Assembly (NCBI GenBank): GCA_937957985.1
Contig: CALGOH010000295.1
Coordinates: forward strand, 1 to 5,340
Direction of reading: 5' to 3'
DNA: 5,340 bases
From: an uncultured Verrucomicrobiae bacterium
Lineage (GTDB): Bacteria; Verrucomicrobiota; Verrucomicrobiia; Verrucomicrobiales; Akkermansiaceae
Shown here: piece by piece, positions 1 through 5,147 of the stretch
How the letters are laid out: every line of letters begins with the position of its first letter
Numbering within the stretch: position 1 is the first letter of the stretch
The notes under the pieces: model-generated
The model's input: only the letters and a program-made list of their open reading frames with translations
The model's database searches: none
What the model was told of the DNA's origin: nothing
Made by a program: the position numbers and the translations under genes

Positions 1-4
1 TCCC

Positions 5-24
5 GCGGACTCGTTTCGGTCCGC
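5..24. repeat. Short hairpin at window start
   Basis: GCGGAC (5-10) is the exact reverse complement of GTCCGC (19-24), with an 8-base loop. No T-run follows on the plus strand, so it is not a convincing terminator. It may be the tail of whatever lies left of the window. Nothing else could be assigned in bases 1-44. Confidence 0.3.
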
Positions 25-44
25 TGAGATTGTCGCTGACGAGC

Positions 45-72
45 TTGACAAGGCGGGACCACCCCCTAAAGT
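45..72 (+). promoter_or_regulatory. Candidate sigma70-type promoter of rpsT
   Basis: A perfect TTGACA (-35, 45-50) is followed after 16 bases by TAAAGT (67-72), which matches four of the six -10 consensus positions. Transcription would start near base 79 and leave a leader of about 45 bases before the rpsT ATG. It is the only good promoter match ahead of rpsT. The spacer holds one arm of an inverted repeat and the -10 touches the other, which could matter for regulation. Confidence 0.5.
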
Positions 73-78
73 CCCGCC
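52..78. repeat. 8-bp inverted repeat overlapping the rpsT promoter
   Basis: GGCGGGAC (52-59) and GTCCCGCC (71-78) are perfect reverse complements separated by 11 bases. The arms sit in the -35/-10 spacer and across the end of the -10 of the proposed rpsT promoter. This could be an operator for a dimeric regulator. Because it lies mostly upstream of the likely start site, it is less likely to act as an RNA hairpin in the rpsT message. Confidence 0.4.
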
Positions 79-123
79 CCCGCGCCGGAAATTGGCGCCA
101 ACGACCGACTTTTCCTTCCATCC

Positions 124-387
124 ATGGCCAACCACAAGTCAGCCCTCAAGCGCGTCCGGCAGACCAAGACCCGGACCGAACGCAACCGCCAGCGCAAGAA
201 CGCGATCAAAACCCTGCGCAAGGAAACCCTCGCCGCCGCCGGTGCCGGTGATTCCAAGGCGGCCGCGGAGTCGCTTGCGAAATTCTCGTCCGCGGTCGAC
301 AAGGCGGCCAAGAAGGGAATGATTCACAAGAACAAGGCCGCCAACCTGAAGAGCCGGGCCGCCAAGGTGGTCGCATCGGCTGGTTGA
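124..387 (+). CDS. rpsT: 30S ribosomal protein S20
   Basis: This encodes S20, a primary 16S rRNA-binding protein of the small ribosomal subunit that helps assemble and stabilise the body of the 30S particle. The 87-residue product has the usual family length (about 86-88) and composition. It opens with MANHKSALKR, continues with the basic stretch RQTKTRTERNRQRKNAIKTL, and ends with the conserved segment GMIHKNKAANLKSRAAKV before a short alanine-rich tail. It should fold as a three-helix bundle. The ATG at 124 is chosen because the protein aligns from the canonical MANHKSA start. The upstream bases are pyrimidine-rich (TTTCCTTCCATCC) and contain no Shine-Dalgarno sequence. A TTGACA promoter precedes the gene and two hairpins follow it, so it looks like a single-gene transcript with possible readthrough into the next gene. 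The identification is secure. Confidence 0.97.
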   Translation: MANHKSALKRVRQTKTRTERNRQRKNAIKTLRKETLAAAGAGDSKAAAESLAKFSSAVDKAAKKGMIHKNKAANLKSRAAKVVASAG

Positions 388-395
388 GCCGCCCG

Positions 396-417
396 AAAGT
401 TCGATCGGAACTTTTTT
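396..417 (+). terminator. Weak hairpin with T-run after rpsT
   Basis: AAAGTTC (396-402) pairs perfectly with GAACTTT (408-414) around a 5-base loop, and the T-run continues to 417. It begins 9 bases after the rpsT stop. The stem is short and A/T-rich and shares its T residues with the tract, so alone it would be a weak terminator. It may act in tandem with the stronger hairpin at 420-451. Confidence 0.4.
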
Positions 418-419
418 CC

Positions 420-459
420 GAGGCGGTGCCGGAGTGTCCCGGAACCGCCTCTTTTCTTT
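420..459 (+). terminator. Strong intrinsic terminator downstream of rpsT
   Basis: GAGGCGGT (420-427) pairs with ACCGCCTC (444-451). After a single G/A mismatch, CCGG (429-432) pairs with CCGG (439-442) around a 6-base loop. TTTTCTTT (452-459) follows at once. A long GC-rich stem plus a T-tract is the textbook Rho-independent layout. The ATG of the next gene comes 7 bases after the tract, so this terminator probably limits expression of that gene. Confidence 0.8.
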
Positions 460-465
460 CCACCC

Positions 466-699
466 ATGAGCGAATCCTCACCCATCGACAGCCGGCGCGA
501 GAAGGCACGCCAGATCGCGGCGAATCCGACCGGCTACAAGGTCTGTGAAGGCTGCGACTCGATCGTCGGCAGCCAGGTGGTGCTGTGCCCGAACTGCCAC
601 AGCTATCGCTTCGACGACGCTCCGCGCAGGGTCGTCGAGCAGGCCGAACTCCTGGGCTCGCGCGAGCAGACCTCGGTGACCAGTTCGGATCTCGACTGA
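466..699 (+). CDS. Small zinc-ribbon-like protein, function unknown
   Basis: The product is a 77-residue soluble protein with no signal peptide or membrane segment. Residues 27-30 (CEGC) and 41-44 (CPNC) form a C-x2-C-x10-C-x2-C pattern, followed by H45. This is typical of a treble-clef or rubredoxin-like zinc ribbon that binds one metal ion. The flanks are charged: an Arg/Lys-rich N-terminus (REKARQIA) and an acidic, Ser/Thr-rich C-terminus after the block AELLGSREQTSVT. Codon use resembles the neighbours and the frame is intact. The ATG at 466 is the only good start; it has a C/T-rich leader with no Shine-Dalgarno site and sits just past the rpsT terminator. Its TGA stop lies in the first bases of an inverted-repeat element. 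The position after rpsT suggests a link to translation or RNA, but nothing in the sequence proves it. I do not recognise a named family. Confidence 0.8.
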   Translation: MSESSPIDSRREKARQIAANPTGYKVCEGCDSIVGSQVVLCPNCHSYRFDDAPRRVVEQAELLGSREQTSVTSSDLD

Positions 700-814
700 G
701 GAGCGCCGGTTAGGAAACCGGCACTTGATTGAGTCGTGGAGGAAGCCGTCGGTGAGACCTCCCCGCCGGGAAGGGACGCACGGTCGATGCCGGTTTCTTA
801 ACCGGCGCTCCTCA
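697..814. repeat. REPIN-like inverted-repeat element between convergent genes
   Basis: Bases 697-723 and 788-814 are reverse complements over 27 positions with one G/T exception (713 against 798), around a 64-base centre. Each arm is also palindromic. On the left, GCCGGTT (705-711) and AACCGGC (716-722) flank the loop AGGA. On the right, read on the minus strand, the same stem flanks AAGA. Each hairpin is preceded by GGAG (700-703; 808-811 on the minus strand). A tetranucleotide followed by a hairpin, as two copies in inverted orientation within about 120 bp, is the layout of a REP doublet (REPIN) mobilised by a RAYT transposase. The outer TGA of each arm is the stop codon of the adjacent gene. 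There is no T-tract, so it is not a standard terminator. A MITE is the alternative, but I see no clear target-site duplication. Confidence 0.7.
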
Positions 815-3187
815 CCGGAACTTGACCGGCAGGCTAAGCGTCAGGTGGTCGAGGATGCCCTGATGGGCCTCGTCGACCTGCTTGGTCTTCAGCGTTTGTG
901 CCGGTGAGCGGTAATGCATCCGGTAGGCGATCGACTTCCGGTCGGCGGGGAGCTTCTCCCCACTCGGGTCGGTGAAGAGGTCGAAGCACTCGTAGCCGAC
1001 CAGCAGGGGCTCCTTCACCTTCGACAGGGCCCTCTCGATCTCCGCGTTCGGGAGGTCGATCGGAGCCTCGATCGCGGCGTCGCGGCTCGATCCCGGGAAC
1101 TGGGGAAGCTCGTGGATCTCGGTGGAGACGGCCGACAGCCCGCGGACCTTCGCAAGGTCGAGTTCGGCCACGTAGACGGGGTGGCCCGCGTCGAGTTCGC
1201 GCTGCCGGGCAGGAGGAAGCATGGCGAAGGAACCGAGGTTCTGGCCGGAAGCCTGGATGTCCGCCCCGAGCACCCAACCTTCACGCTCGCGGGGAGAGAA
1301 GCGAACGGGAGTGCCGGGCATGAGGGACTGGATGACGGCAAGCAGGTCGTGGAGATCCGCGACCTCGGGCTCGCCGTCCCATCCCTCCAGCGCGCGAGGA
1401 CCGGAGAGCAGAATACCCAGCGCGTCGGCTTCGAGATCGGTTGCCTTGCCGCCGCCGGCGTTGCGGAAGAAGCGCCCCATCTCGAAGAGCCGGAGACTGT
1501 CGGCGCCCTGGCGGATGTTCCGGGCGGCGGAGGCGATCAGCCCGGGGGCGAGGCTCGGACGCATGACCGCGTGGTCCTCGCTGAGGGGCAGGCTCACGCG
1601 GATCGTGTCGCCTTCGCGCAGCGGCTTGAGTGGCAGGGCGTCGCCGAGCTGGGCTTCGGAGATGAGCTTGATCGTCTGGCACTCGCGGAAGCCGAGGCCG
1701 GCAAGCCTTTGCCGCAGGCGCATGTCGGCATCGTAGGCATGATCGACCGGGCTCGACGGGACGAAGCTGCCGCGCAGCCGCGAGGGCACCGCATCGAGAC
1801 CCTTCACGCGGACGATTTCCTCGACCAGATCGATATGGCGTTGCAGGTCGGCGCGGAACGACGGCACCTCCCACAGGCCGGCCTCGTCCTTGCGGAGCCC
1901 GAGGCGGGTGAGGATGGCCGCGGCGTCCTCGTGTGAAATGCTGCCGCCGGTGAGTTGGTCGAACTCGTCGAGATGGAGCCCGACCGCCGTGGTGAGGACC
2001 GGGGCCTCACCGGCGACACGAGTCGCGGTTTCGGCGCTGCCGCCGGCAAGTTCGAGGATGATCTTCACGGCCAGCGCCGAGGCGCGGTCAACTCCCGCGG
2101 GATCCACGCCGCGCTCGAAGCGGTAGGACGAGTCGGACATCAGCGCGGTGCGTCGCGAGGTGCGGCGGATGCGCGAGGGGGTGAAGTAGGCGGACTCGAG
2201 CAGGATGTCGGTGGTCTCCGAGGTGACACCGCTGTCCAGTCCGCCCATGACCCCGCCGAGCGCGAGCGCGGTGCCCGACTCGTCGGAAATCACGCAATCG
2301 CCGGCTTCGAGCGGATAGTCGGCCTCGTCGAGCGCCTTGAAGACCTCGCCGTCCGACGCGGTGCGGACGACGATGTCGCCGCTCACCTTCGCGGCATCGA
2401 AGGCGTGCAGCGGTTGGCCGAGCTCGTGGAGGACGAAGTTGGTGATGTCGACGATGTTGTTGATCGGGCGCAGGCCGATGGATTCGAGGCGTTCCTTGAG
2501 CCATGCCGGGCTCTCCTTCACCTCGACTCCGGAAATCCGGACCGCGGTGTAGTAGGGGCAGGCGTCGGCGGCCTCGATCCGGACGCCTTCGGTGGTGGTT
2601 TCGTTGCGGACCGGGATGTCGAGATCGTGGAACGGAGCCTCCAGCAGCGTCGCCATCTCCCGGGCCATGCCGTAGTGGCTGAGCAGGTCCGGCCGGTTGG
2701 GCGTGACCTCGACCTCGAGCAGCACGTCGGCGTCGAACATCTCCTTCACCGGTCTGCCGATCTCGGCGTCCGCAGGGAGGATCATCAGGCCGTCTTCGAC
2801 ATCGGTGAGACCGATCTCCGAGGCGGCCGCGAGCATGCCCCTCGACTCGACGCCGCGCATCTTCGTCTCGCCGATGACGAAGCCGCCGAGATCGGTGCCG
2901 GGCAGACAGCAGGGCACCTTGTCGCCGACCTGGTAGTTCTTCGCGCCGCAGACGATCTGGCGAAGCTGTCCTTCGCCGGCGTCCACCTGGGTGACCTTGA
3001 GCTTGTCGGCGTCCGGGTGCTGGACGGCTTCCTTGATCTGGGCGACGACGATGGTGTCGGACGGCACGCCCTTCACTTCGATGCCCTCGACCTCGACGCC
3101 GGCGAAGGTGAGCAGCTTGTCGAGTTCCTCGGGCGATCTGCCCTTCAGATCGACGTGGGTGGCGAGCCAGTTGAGCGACACGTTCAT
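812..3187 (-). CDS. pheT: Phenylalanine--tRNA ligase beta subunit
   Basis: This is the large subunit of the alpha2-beta2 synthetase that attaches phenylalanine to tRNA-Phe in the cytoplasm. The 791-residue product has the full bacterial domain order. An EMAP-like tRNA-binding domain (about 40-150) carries HPDADKLKV and MRGVESRGM. The B3/B4 editing region follows, from VTPNRPDLLSHYGMARE (161-177), with DITNFVLHELGQPLHAFD at 247-264 and SYRFERGVDP at 354-363. The B5 domain ends in HIDLVEEIVRVKGLD (451-465). A catalytic-like core contains MRPSLAPGL and LFEMGRFF (568-574), and an anticodon-binding FDX-ACB domain (about 695-791) contains FPGSSRDAAIE. The start at 3187 is chosen because MNVSLNWL matches the family N-terminus. 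An upstream in-frame ATG at 3289 would add 34 low-complexity residues encoded by an intergenic palindrome. The leader CCACCCCACCATC lacks a Shine-Dalgarno site. The TGA stop lies inside the adjacent REPIN-like element, but length and C-terminus look normal. Confidence 0.96.
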   Translation of the reverse strand: MNVSLNWLATHVDLKGRSPEELDKLLTFAGVEVEGIEVKGVPSDTIVVAQIKEAVQHPDADKLKVTQVDAGEGQLRQIVCGAKNYQVGDKVPCCLPGTDLGGFVIGETKMRGVESRGMLAAASEIGLTDVEDGLMILPADAEIGRPVKEMFDADVLLEVEVTPNRPDLLSHYGMAREMATLLEAPFHDLDIPVRNETTTEGVRIEAADACPYYTAVRISGVEVKESPAWLKERLESIGLRPINNIVDITNFVLHELGQPLHAFDAAKVSGDIVVRTASDGEVFKALDEADYPLEAGDCVISDESGTALALGGVMGGLDSGVTSETTDILLESAYFTPSRIRRTSRRTALMSDSSYRFERGVDPAGVDRASALAVKIILELAGGSAETATRVAGEAPVLTTAVGLHLDEFDQLTGGSISHEDAAAILTRLGLRKDEAGLWEVPSFRADLQRHIDLVEEIVRVKGLDAVPSRLRGSFVPSSPVDHAYDADMRLRQRLAGLGFRECQTIKLISEAQLGDALPLKPLREGDTIRVSLPLSEDHAVMRPSLAPGLIASAARNIRQGADSLRLFEMGRFFRNAGGGKATDLEADALGILLSGPRALEGWDGEPEVADLHDLLAVIQSLMPGTPVRFSPREREGWVLGADIQASGQNLGSFAMLPPARQRELDAGHPVYVAELDLAKVRGLSAVSTEIHELPQFPGSSRDAAIEAPIDLPNAEIERALSKVKEPLLVGYECFDLFTDPSGEKLPADRKSIAYRMHYRSPAQTLKTKQVDEAHQGILDHLTLSLPVKFR

Positions 3188-3270
3188 GATGGTGGGGTGG
3201 ATGGTAGATGGAGCGGATGATTGGGGGCAATGGCCCGAAGGGTCATGAGAGTTCTGACGGGAAGAGGAAA

Positions 3271-3317
3271 GCGGCCTGAAAGGTCGCAAGAAGGGTTCTC
3301 GCGACCTTTCAGGCCGC
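3271..3317. repeat. Perfect 17-bp inverted repeat in the pheS-pheT gap
   Basis: Bases 3271-3287 (GCGGCCTGAAAGGTCGC) and 3301-3317 are exact reverse complements around 13 bases. After one mismatch the loop can pair further (AGAA 3289-3292 with TTCT 3296-3299), leaving GGG at the tip. On the pheS-to-pheT strand the stem is followed by TTTCCTCTTCCC, a broken pyrimidine tract, so it could act as a partial terminator, an RNA-stabilising hairpin, or an inserted repeat. On the plus strand no T-run follows. Confidence 0.8.
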
Positions 3318-3337
3318 GGGGATTGTGGCGGGGCCTT

Positions 3338-3362
3338 TCCCGGGGCTTTGTCCCGGGCTTTG
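3338..3362. repeat. Tandem direct repeat with CCCGGG cores
   Basis: TCCCGGGGCTTTG (3338-3350) is followed directly by TCCCGGGCTTTG (3351-3362), the same unit less one G. Because CCCGGG is self-complementary, the two cores can also pair with each other. Bases 3318-3455 contain no credible gene. They hold this repeat and unassigned sequence up to the pheS stop. Confidence 0.55.
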
Positions 3363-3455
3363 TTCTATCGACCCTTTGGATCGGGAGACTTCGATCGGCT
3401 TGCGGTTGAGAAGTGTTCGGGTCCATGGCATCCACCATCCTCGATCTTCTGCGCC

Positions 3456-4472
3456 TCACGCGAACTGCTTGAGGAACCGGACGTCGTTCTCGATGAGCAG
3501 GCGGATGTCCTTGATGCCCCAGCGAATCATGGCGAGACGGTCGAGGCCCATGCCGAAGGCGAAGCCGGTGACCTTGGCGGGGCTGAAGGCGTCGTCCTTG
3601 CGGCCGTCGTCGATGGCCTTGAAGACGGCGGGATCGACCATGCCGCAGCCGGCGACCTCGATCCATCTCGGGGCCTGGCCCTTCACGTGAAGCTTCACGT
3701 CGATCTCGAAGCTCGGCTCGGTGAAGGGGAAGAAGTGCGGGCGGAACCGGACGTCGGTTTCGGCACCGAAGAGTTCGTGAAAGAAATACTCCAAGGTGCC
3801 CTTGAGGTCGCCGAGAGAGACGTCGGCATCAACGTAGAGGCCCTCGAGCTGGTTGAAGACCGAGAGGTGGGTCGCGTCGATTTCGTCCCGACGGTAGGCC
3901 GAGCCGGGGGCGATGATTCGGACGGGAGGGTTCTCGGTTTCCATGGTCCGGATCTGGACGCTGGAGGTGTGGGTGCGGAGCAGCTTCCCGGAGTCGAAGT
4001 AGAAGGTGTCCTTCTCGTTTCGCGCCGGGTGGTCCTCGGGGGTGTTGAGGGCGTCGAAGCAGTGGAACTCGTCCTCGATCTCGGGACCCTCGGCGAGGGC
4101 GAAGCCGATGCGGCGGAGGATGCCGATGGCCTCGTCGCGAATCAGGGTGAGGGGGTGCAGCGAGCCGGCGTGGAGCGGGCGCGGAGGGAGGGTGAGGTCG
4201 ATGCCCTCGAGCTCCTTGGCGTCGGCGTGGGCCTGGAGTCCATCCTTCTTCTCCTCAAGCGCGGCGGTGATCGCCTGACGGGCGGCGTTGAGGAGTTGGC
4301 CAACCTCGGCCTTCTGTTCCTTTGGCACGTCGCGCATGCCGGCGGAGAGTCCGGTGAGACTGCCTTGCTTGCCGAGGATGGCGATGCGTGCGTCCTCCAG
4401 GCTGCGGGCGTCCTCAATGCGGCCAATGCGCTCGAGCGCGGCGGTGCGGGTGGCTTCGATCTGATCCTTCAT
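3456..4472 (-). CDS. pheS: Phenylalanine--tRNA ligase alpha subunit
   Basis: This is the catalytic subunit of the class II phenylalanyl-tRNA synthetase, which activates Phe with ATP and transfers it to tRNA-Phe together with PheT. The 338-residue product has the usual bacterial length. An N-terminal coiled-coil arm (about 1-90) is rich in Ala, Glu and Lys. It leads into motif 1, around HPLTLIRDEAIGILRRIGF (106-124) and EGPEIEDEFHCFDALNTPEDHPAR (128-151, quoted in part by family habit). LLRTHTSSVQIR (164-175) follows, then motif 2 with YRRDEIDATHLSVFNQLEG (193-211), the RPHFFPFTEPSFEID segment, and motif 3 with GFAFGMGLDRLAMIRWGIKD (303-322). The FAFGMG loop belongs to the Phe-binding pocket in studied homologues. 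The start at 4472 gives the expected N-terminus; the open frame continues upstream only as rplT antiphase sequence. The leader (GCCTCGCCTCCC) has no Shine-Dalgarno site. A 268-bp gap separates it from pheT. Confidence 0.97.
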   Translation of the reverse strand: MKDQIEATRTAALERIGRIEDARSLEDARIAILGKQGSLTGLSAGMRDVPKEQKAEVGQLLNAARQAITAALEEKKDGLQAHADAKELEGIDLTLPPRPLHAGSLHPLTLIRDEAIGILRRIGFALAEGPEIEDEFHCFDALNTPEDHPARNEKDTFYFDSGKLLRTHTSSVQIRTMETENPPVRIIAPGSAYRRDEIDATHLSVFNQLEGLYVDADVSLGDLKGTLEYFFHELFGAETDVRFRPHFFPFTEPSFEIDVKLHVKGQAPRWIEVAGCGMVDPAVFKAIDDGRKDDAFSPAKVTGFAFGMGLDRLAMIRWGIKDIRLLIENDVRFLKQFA

Positions 4473-4485
4473 GGGAGGCGAGGCG

Positions 4486-4514
4486 GGGATAGCGGGTGAG
4501 ACGCCGGGGGTCAA
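4486..4514 (-). promoter_or_regulatory. Possible pheS promoter giving a very short leader
   Basis: On the minus strand TTGACC (4514-4509, five of six -35 positions) is followed after 17 bases by TATCCC (4491-4486, three of six -10 positions). Transcription would start near 4479, about seven bases before the pheS ATG, giving an almost leaderless message. It lies downstream of the rplT terminator, where a new promoter would be useful. The -10 is poor and I offer this as a candidate only. Confidence 0.3.
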
Positions 4515-4528
4515 TGGGGACGGGGATG

Positions 4529-4546
4529 ATCGACAGGAATGTCGAT
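4529..4546. repeat. Small perfect hairpin in the rplT-pheS gap
   Basis: ATCGACA (4529-4535) and TGTCGAT (4540-4546) are exact reverse complements around GGAA. No T-run follows on either strand. It sits between the rplT terminator and the candidate pheS promoter. It may be another short interspersed palindrome or a regulator site; the sequence alone does not decide. Confidence 0.45.
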
Positions 4547-4553
4547 TCTCCGG

Positions 4554-4593
4554 AAATGAGAAACGCCGCCGGGCTGGTGGGCCGGGCGGCGTT
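4554..4593 (-). terminator. Intrinsic terminator downstream of rplT
   Basis: On the minus strand AACGCCGCC (4593-4585) pairs perfectly with GGCGGCGTT (4570-4562). Inside it, after one mismatch, GGC and GCC add three more pairs around a 6-base loop. The stem leads into TTTCTCATTT. It starts about 25 bases after the rplT stop. It probably ends or reduces transcription of the ribosomal-protein part before pheS. Confidence 0.65.
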
Positions 4594-4618
4594 GGAGAGA
4601 AGGTGCTTGCGGGTCGCC

Positions 4619-4999
4619 TCAGGCGGCGGCTTCGCTCTTCTTCTTCTCGAGGGCCGCCTTGGCCTGCTCGACGATGGCCGTAAAGGCCTCGGCGTCGTGC
4701 ACGGCGAGGTCGGCGAGGATCTTGCGGTCGGCTTCGATGCCGGCGGCGTTGAGCCCCTCGATGAAGCGGGAGTAGGTCAGGCCCTCGTTGCGGGTCGCGG
4801 CGCTGATGCGCTGGATCCACAGACGGCGGAACTGGCCTTTCCGCTTCTTGCGGTCGCGGTATTCGTAGGTGTGGGCCTTGCGGACGGCGTCCTTGGCGTA
4901 GCGGAAGAGCTTCGAGCGGAATCCGCGGAAACCCTTGGCACGCTGGAGCACCCGCTTGCGGCGGGCGCGCGAGGCCGGGCTGTTGGTTGCGCGTGGCAT
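4619..4999 (-). CDS. rplT: 50S ribosomal protein L20
   Basis: L20 binds 23S rRNA directly and is needed early in assembly of the large ribosomal subunit. In several bacteria it also represses its own operon by binding the messenger. The 126-residue product starts MPRATNSPASRARRKRVLQR and carries the hallmark segments AKGFRGFRSKLFRYAKDAV (21-39), YRDRKKRKGQFRRLWIQRIS (47-66) and LTYSRFIEGLNAAGIEADRK (74-93), with LADLAVHDAEAF at 95-106. It is a little longer than the usual 115-120 residues because of a C-terminal tail, AALEKKKSEAAA. The start at 4999 gives the canonical MPRAT-type N-terminus. The preceding bases (CAACACACC) contain no Shine-Dalgarno site. It is the second visible gene of the rpmI-rplT-pheS-pheT order and is followed by an intrinsic terminator. 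The identification is secure. Confidence 0.97.
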   Translation of the reverse strand: MPRATNSPASRARRKRVLQRAKGFRGFRSKLFRYAKDAVRKAHTYEYRDRKKRKGQFRRLWIQRISAATRNEGLTYSRFIEGLNAAGIEADRKILADLAVHDAEAFTAIVEQAKAALEKKKSEAAA

Positions 5000-5016
5000 G
5001 GTGTGTTGTCAGGTCG

Positions 5017-5106
5017 GACGGGCCGTTGGTTTCGTCTTCCTCCTGCCGTCTCGCTCGTCCGGCTGTACCCCGACGGGTCGGGGTCTGGCGGCAATGGAGG
5101 CCCGTC
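5017..5106. repeat. Nested inverted repeats in the rpmI-rplT gap
   Basis: GACGGGCC (5017-5024) pairs exactly with GGCCCGTC (5099-5106). Inside lies a second perfect hairpin, ACCCCGA (5067-5073) with TCGGGGT (5078-5084) around four bases. CGGACG (5015-5020) can instead pair with CGTCCG (5056-5061), so two folds compete for the same arm. The structure fills most of the 148-bp gap and would be the leader in front of rplT. It may be an L20-responsive control region or an inserted repeat. I see no gene in the gap. Confidence 0.5.
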
Positions 5107-5147
5107 GTTGAACGCCGACGGAGGCGTGGGATGTCTCGCGACCCGGA

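Noticed and set aside
697..814. The inverted repeat as a standard bidirectional Rho-independent terminator
   Set aside because: Neither the small hairpins nor the long stem is followed by a T-tract on either strand, although a role as a general barrier remains possible.
914..1936. Long plus-strand open frame of 340 codons antisense to pheT
   Set aside because: It lies wholly inside pheT, whose protein is conserved throughout. GC-rich codons commonly leave the antisense frame open, and the product has repetitive composition and no recognisable domain.
1955..3220. Plus-strand open frame of 421 codons antisense to pheT
   Set aside because: It is a shadow of pheT with very high Gly, Asp, Arg and Val content and no family features.
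3201..3230. TTGCCC-18-TACCAT on the minus strand as a pheT promoter
   Set aside because: Both hexamers match only four of six positions and the spacing is long; chance matches of this quality are common.
3188..3289. N-terminal extension of PheT from an ATG at 3289
   Set aside because: The added 34 residues are encoded by the intergenic palindrome and look unlike protein; the family N-terminus MNVSLNWL begins at 3187.
3348..4499. Plus-strand open frame of 383 codons antisense to pheS
   Set aside because: It mirrors pheS, runs into noncoding sequence at both ends, and shows no domain.
4473..4820. N-terminal extension of PheS into rplT
   Set aside because: The added residues are out-of-frame rplT and terminator sequence; MKDQIEATR at 4472 matches the expected start.
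5039..5044. AGGAGG on the minus strand as a Shine-Dalgarno site for rplT
   Set aside because: It is about 40 bases upstream of the rplT ATG and no start codon lies at a usable distance after it.
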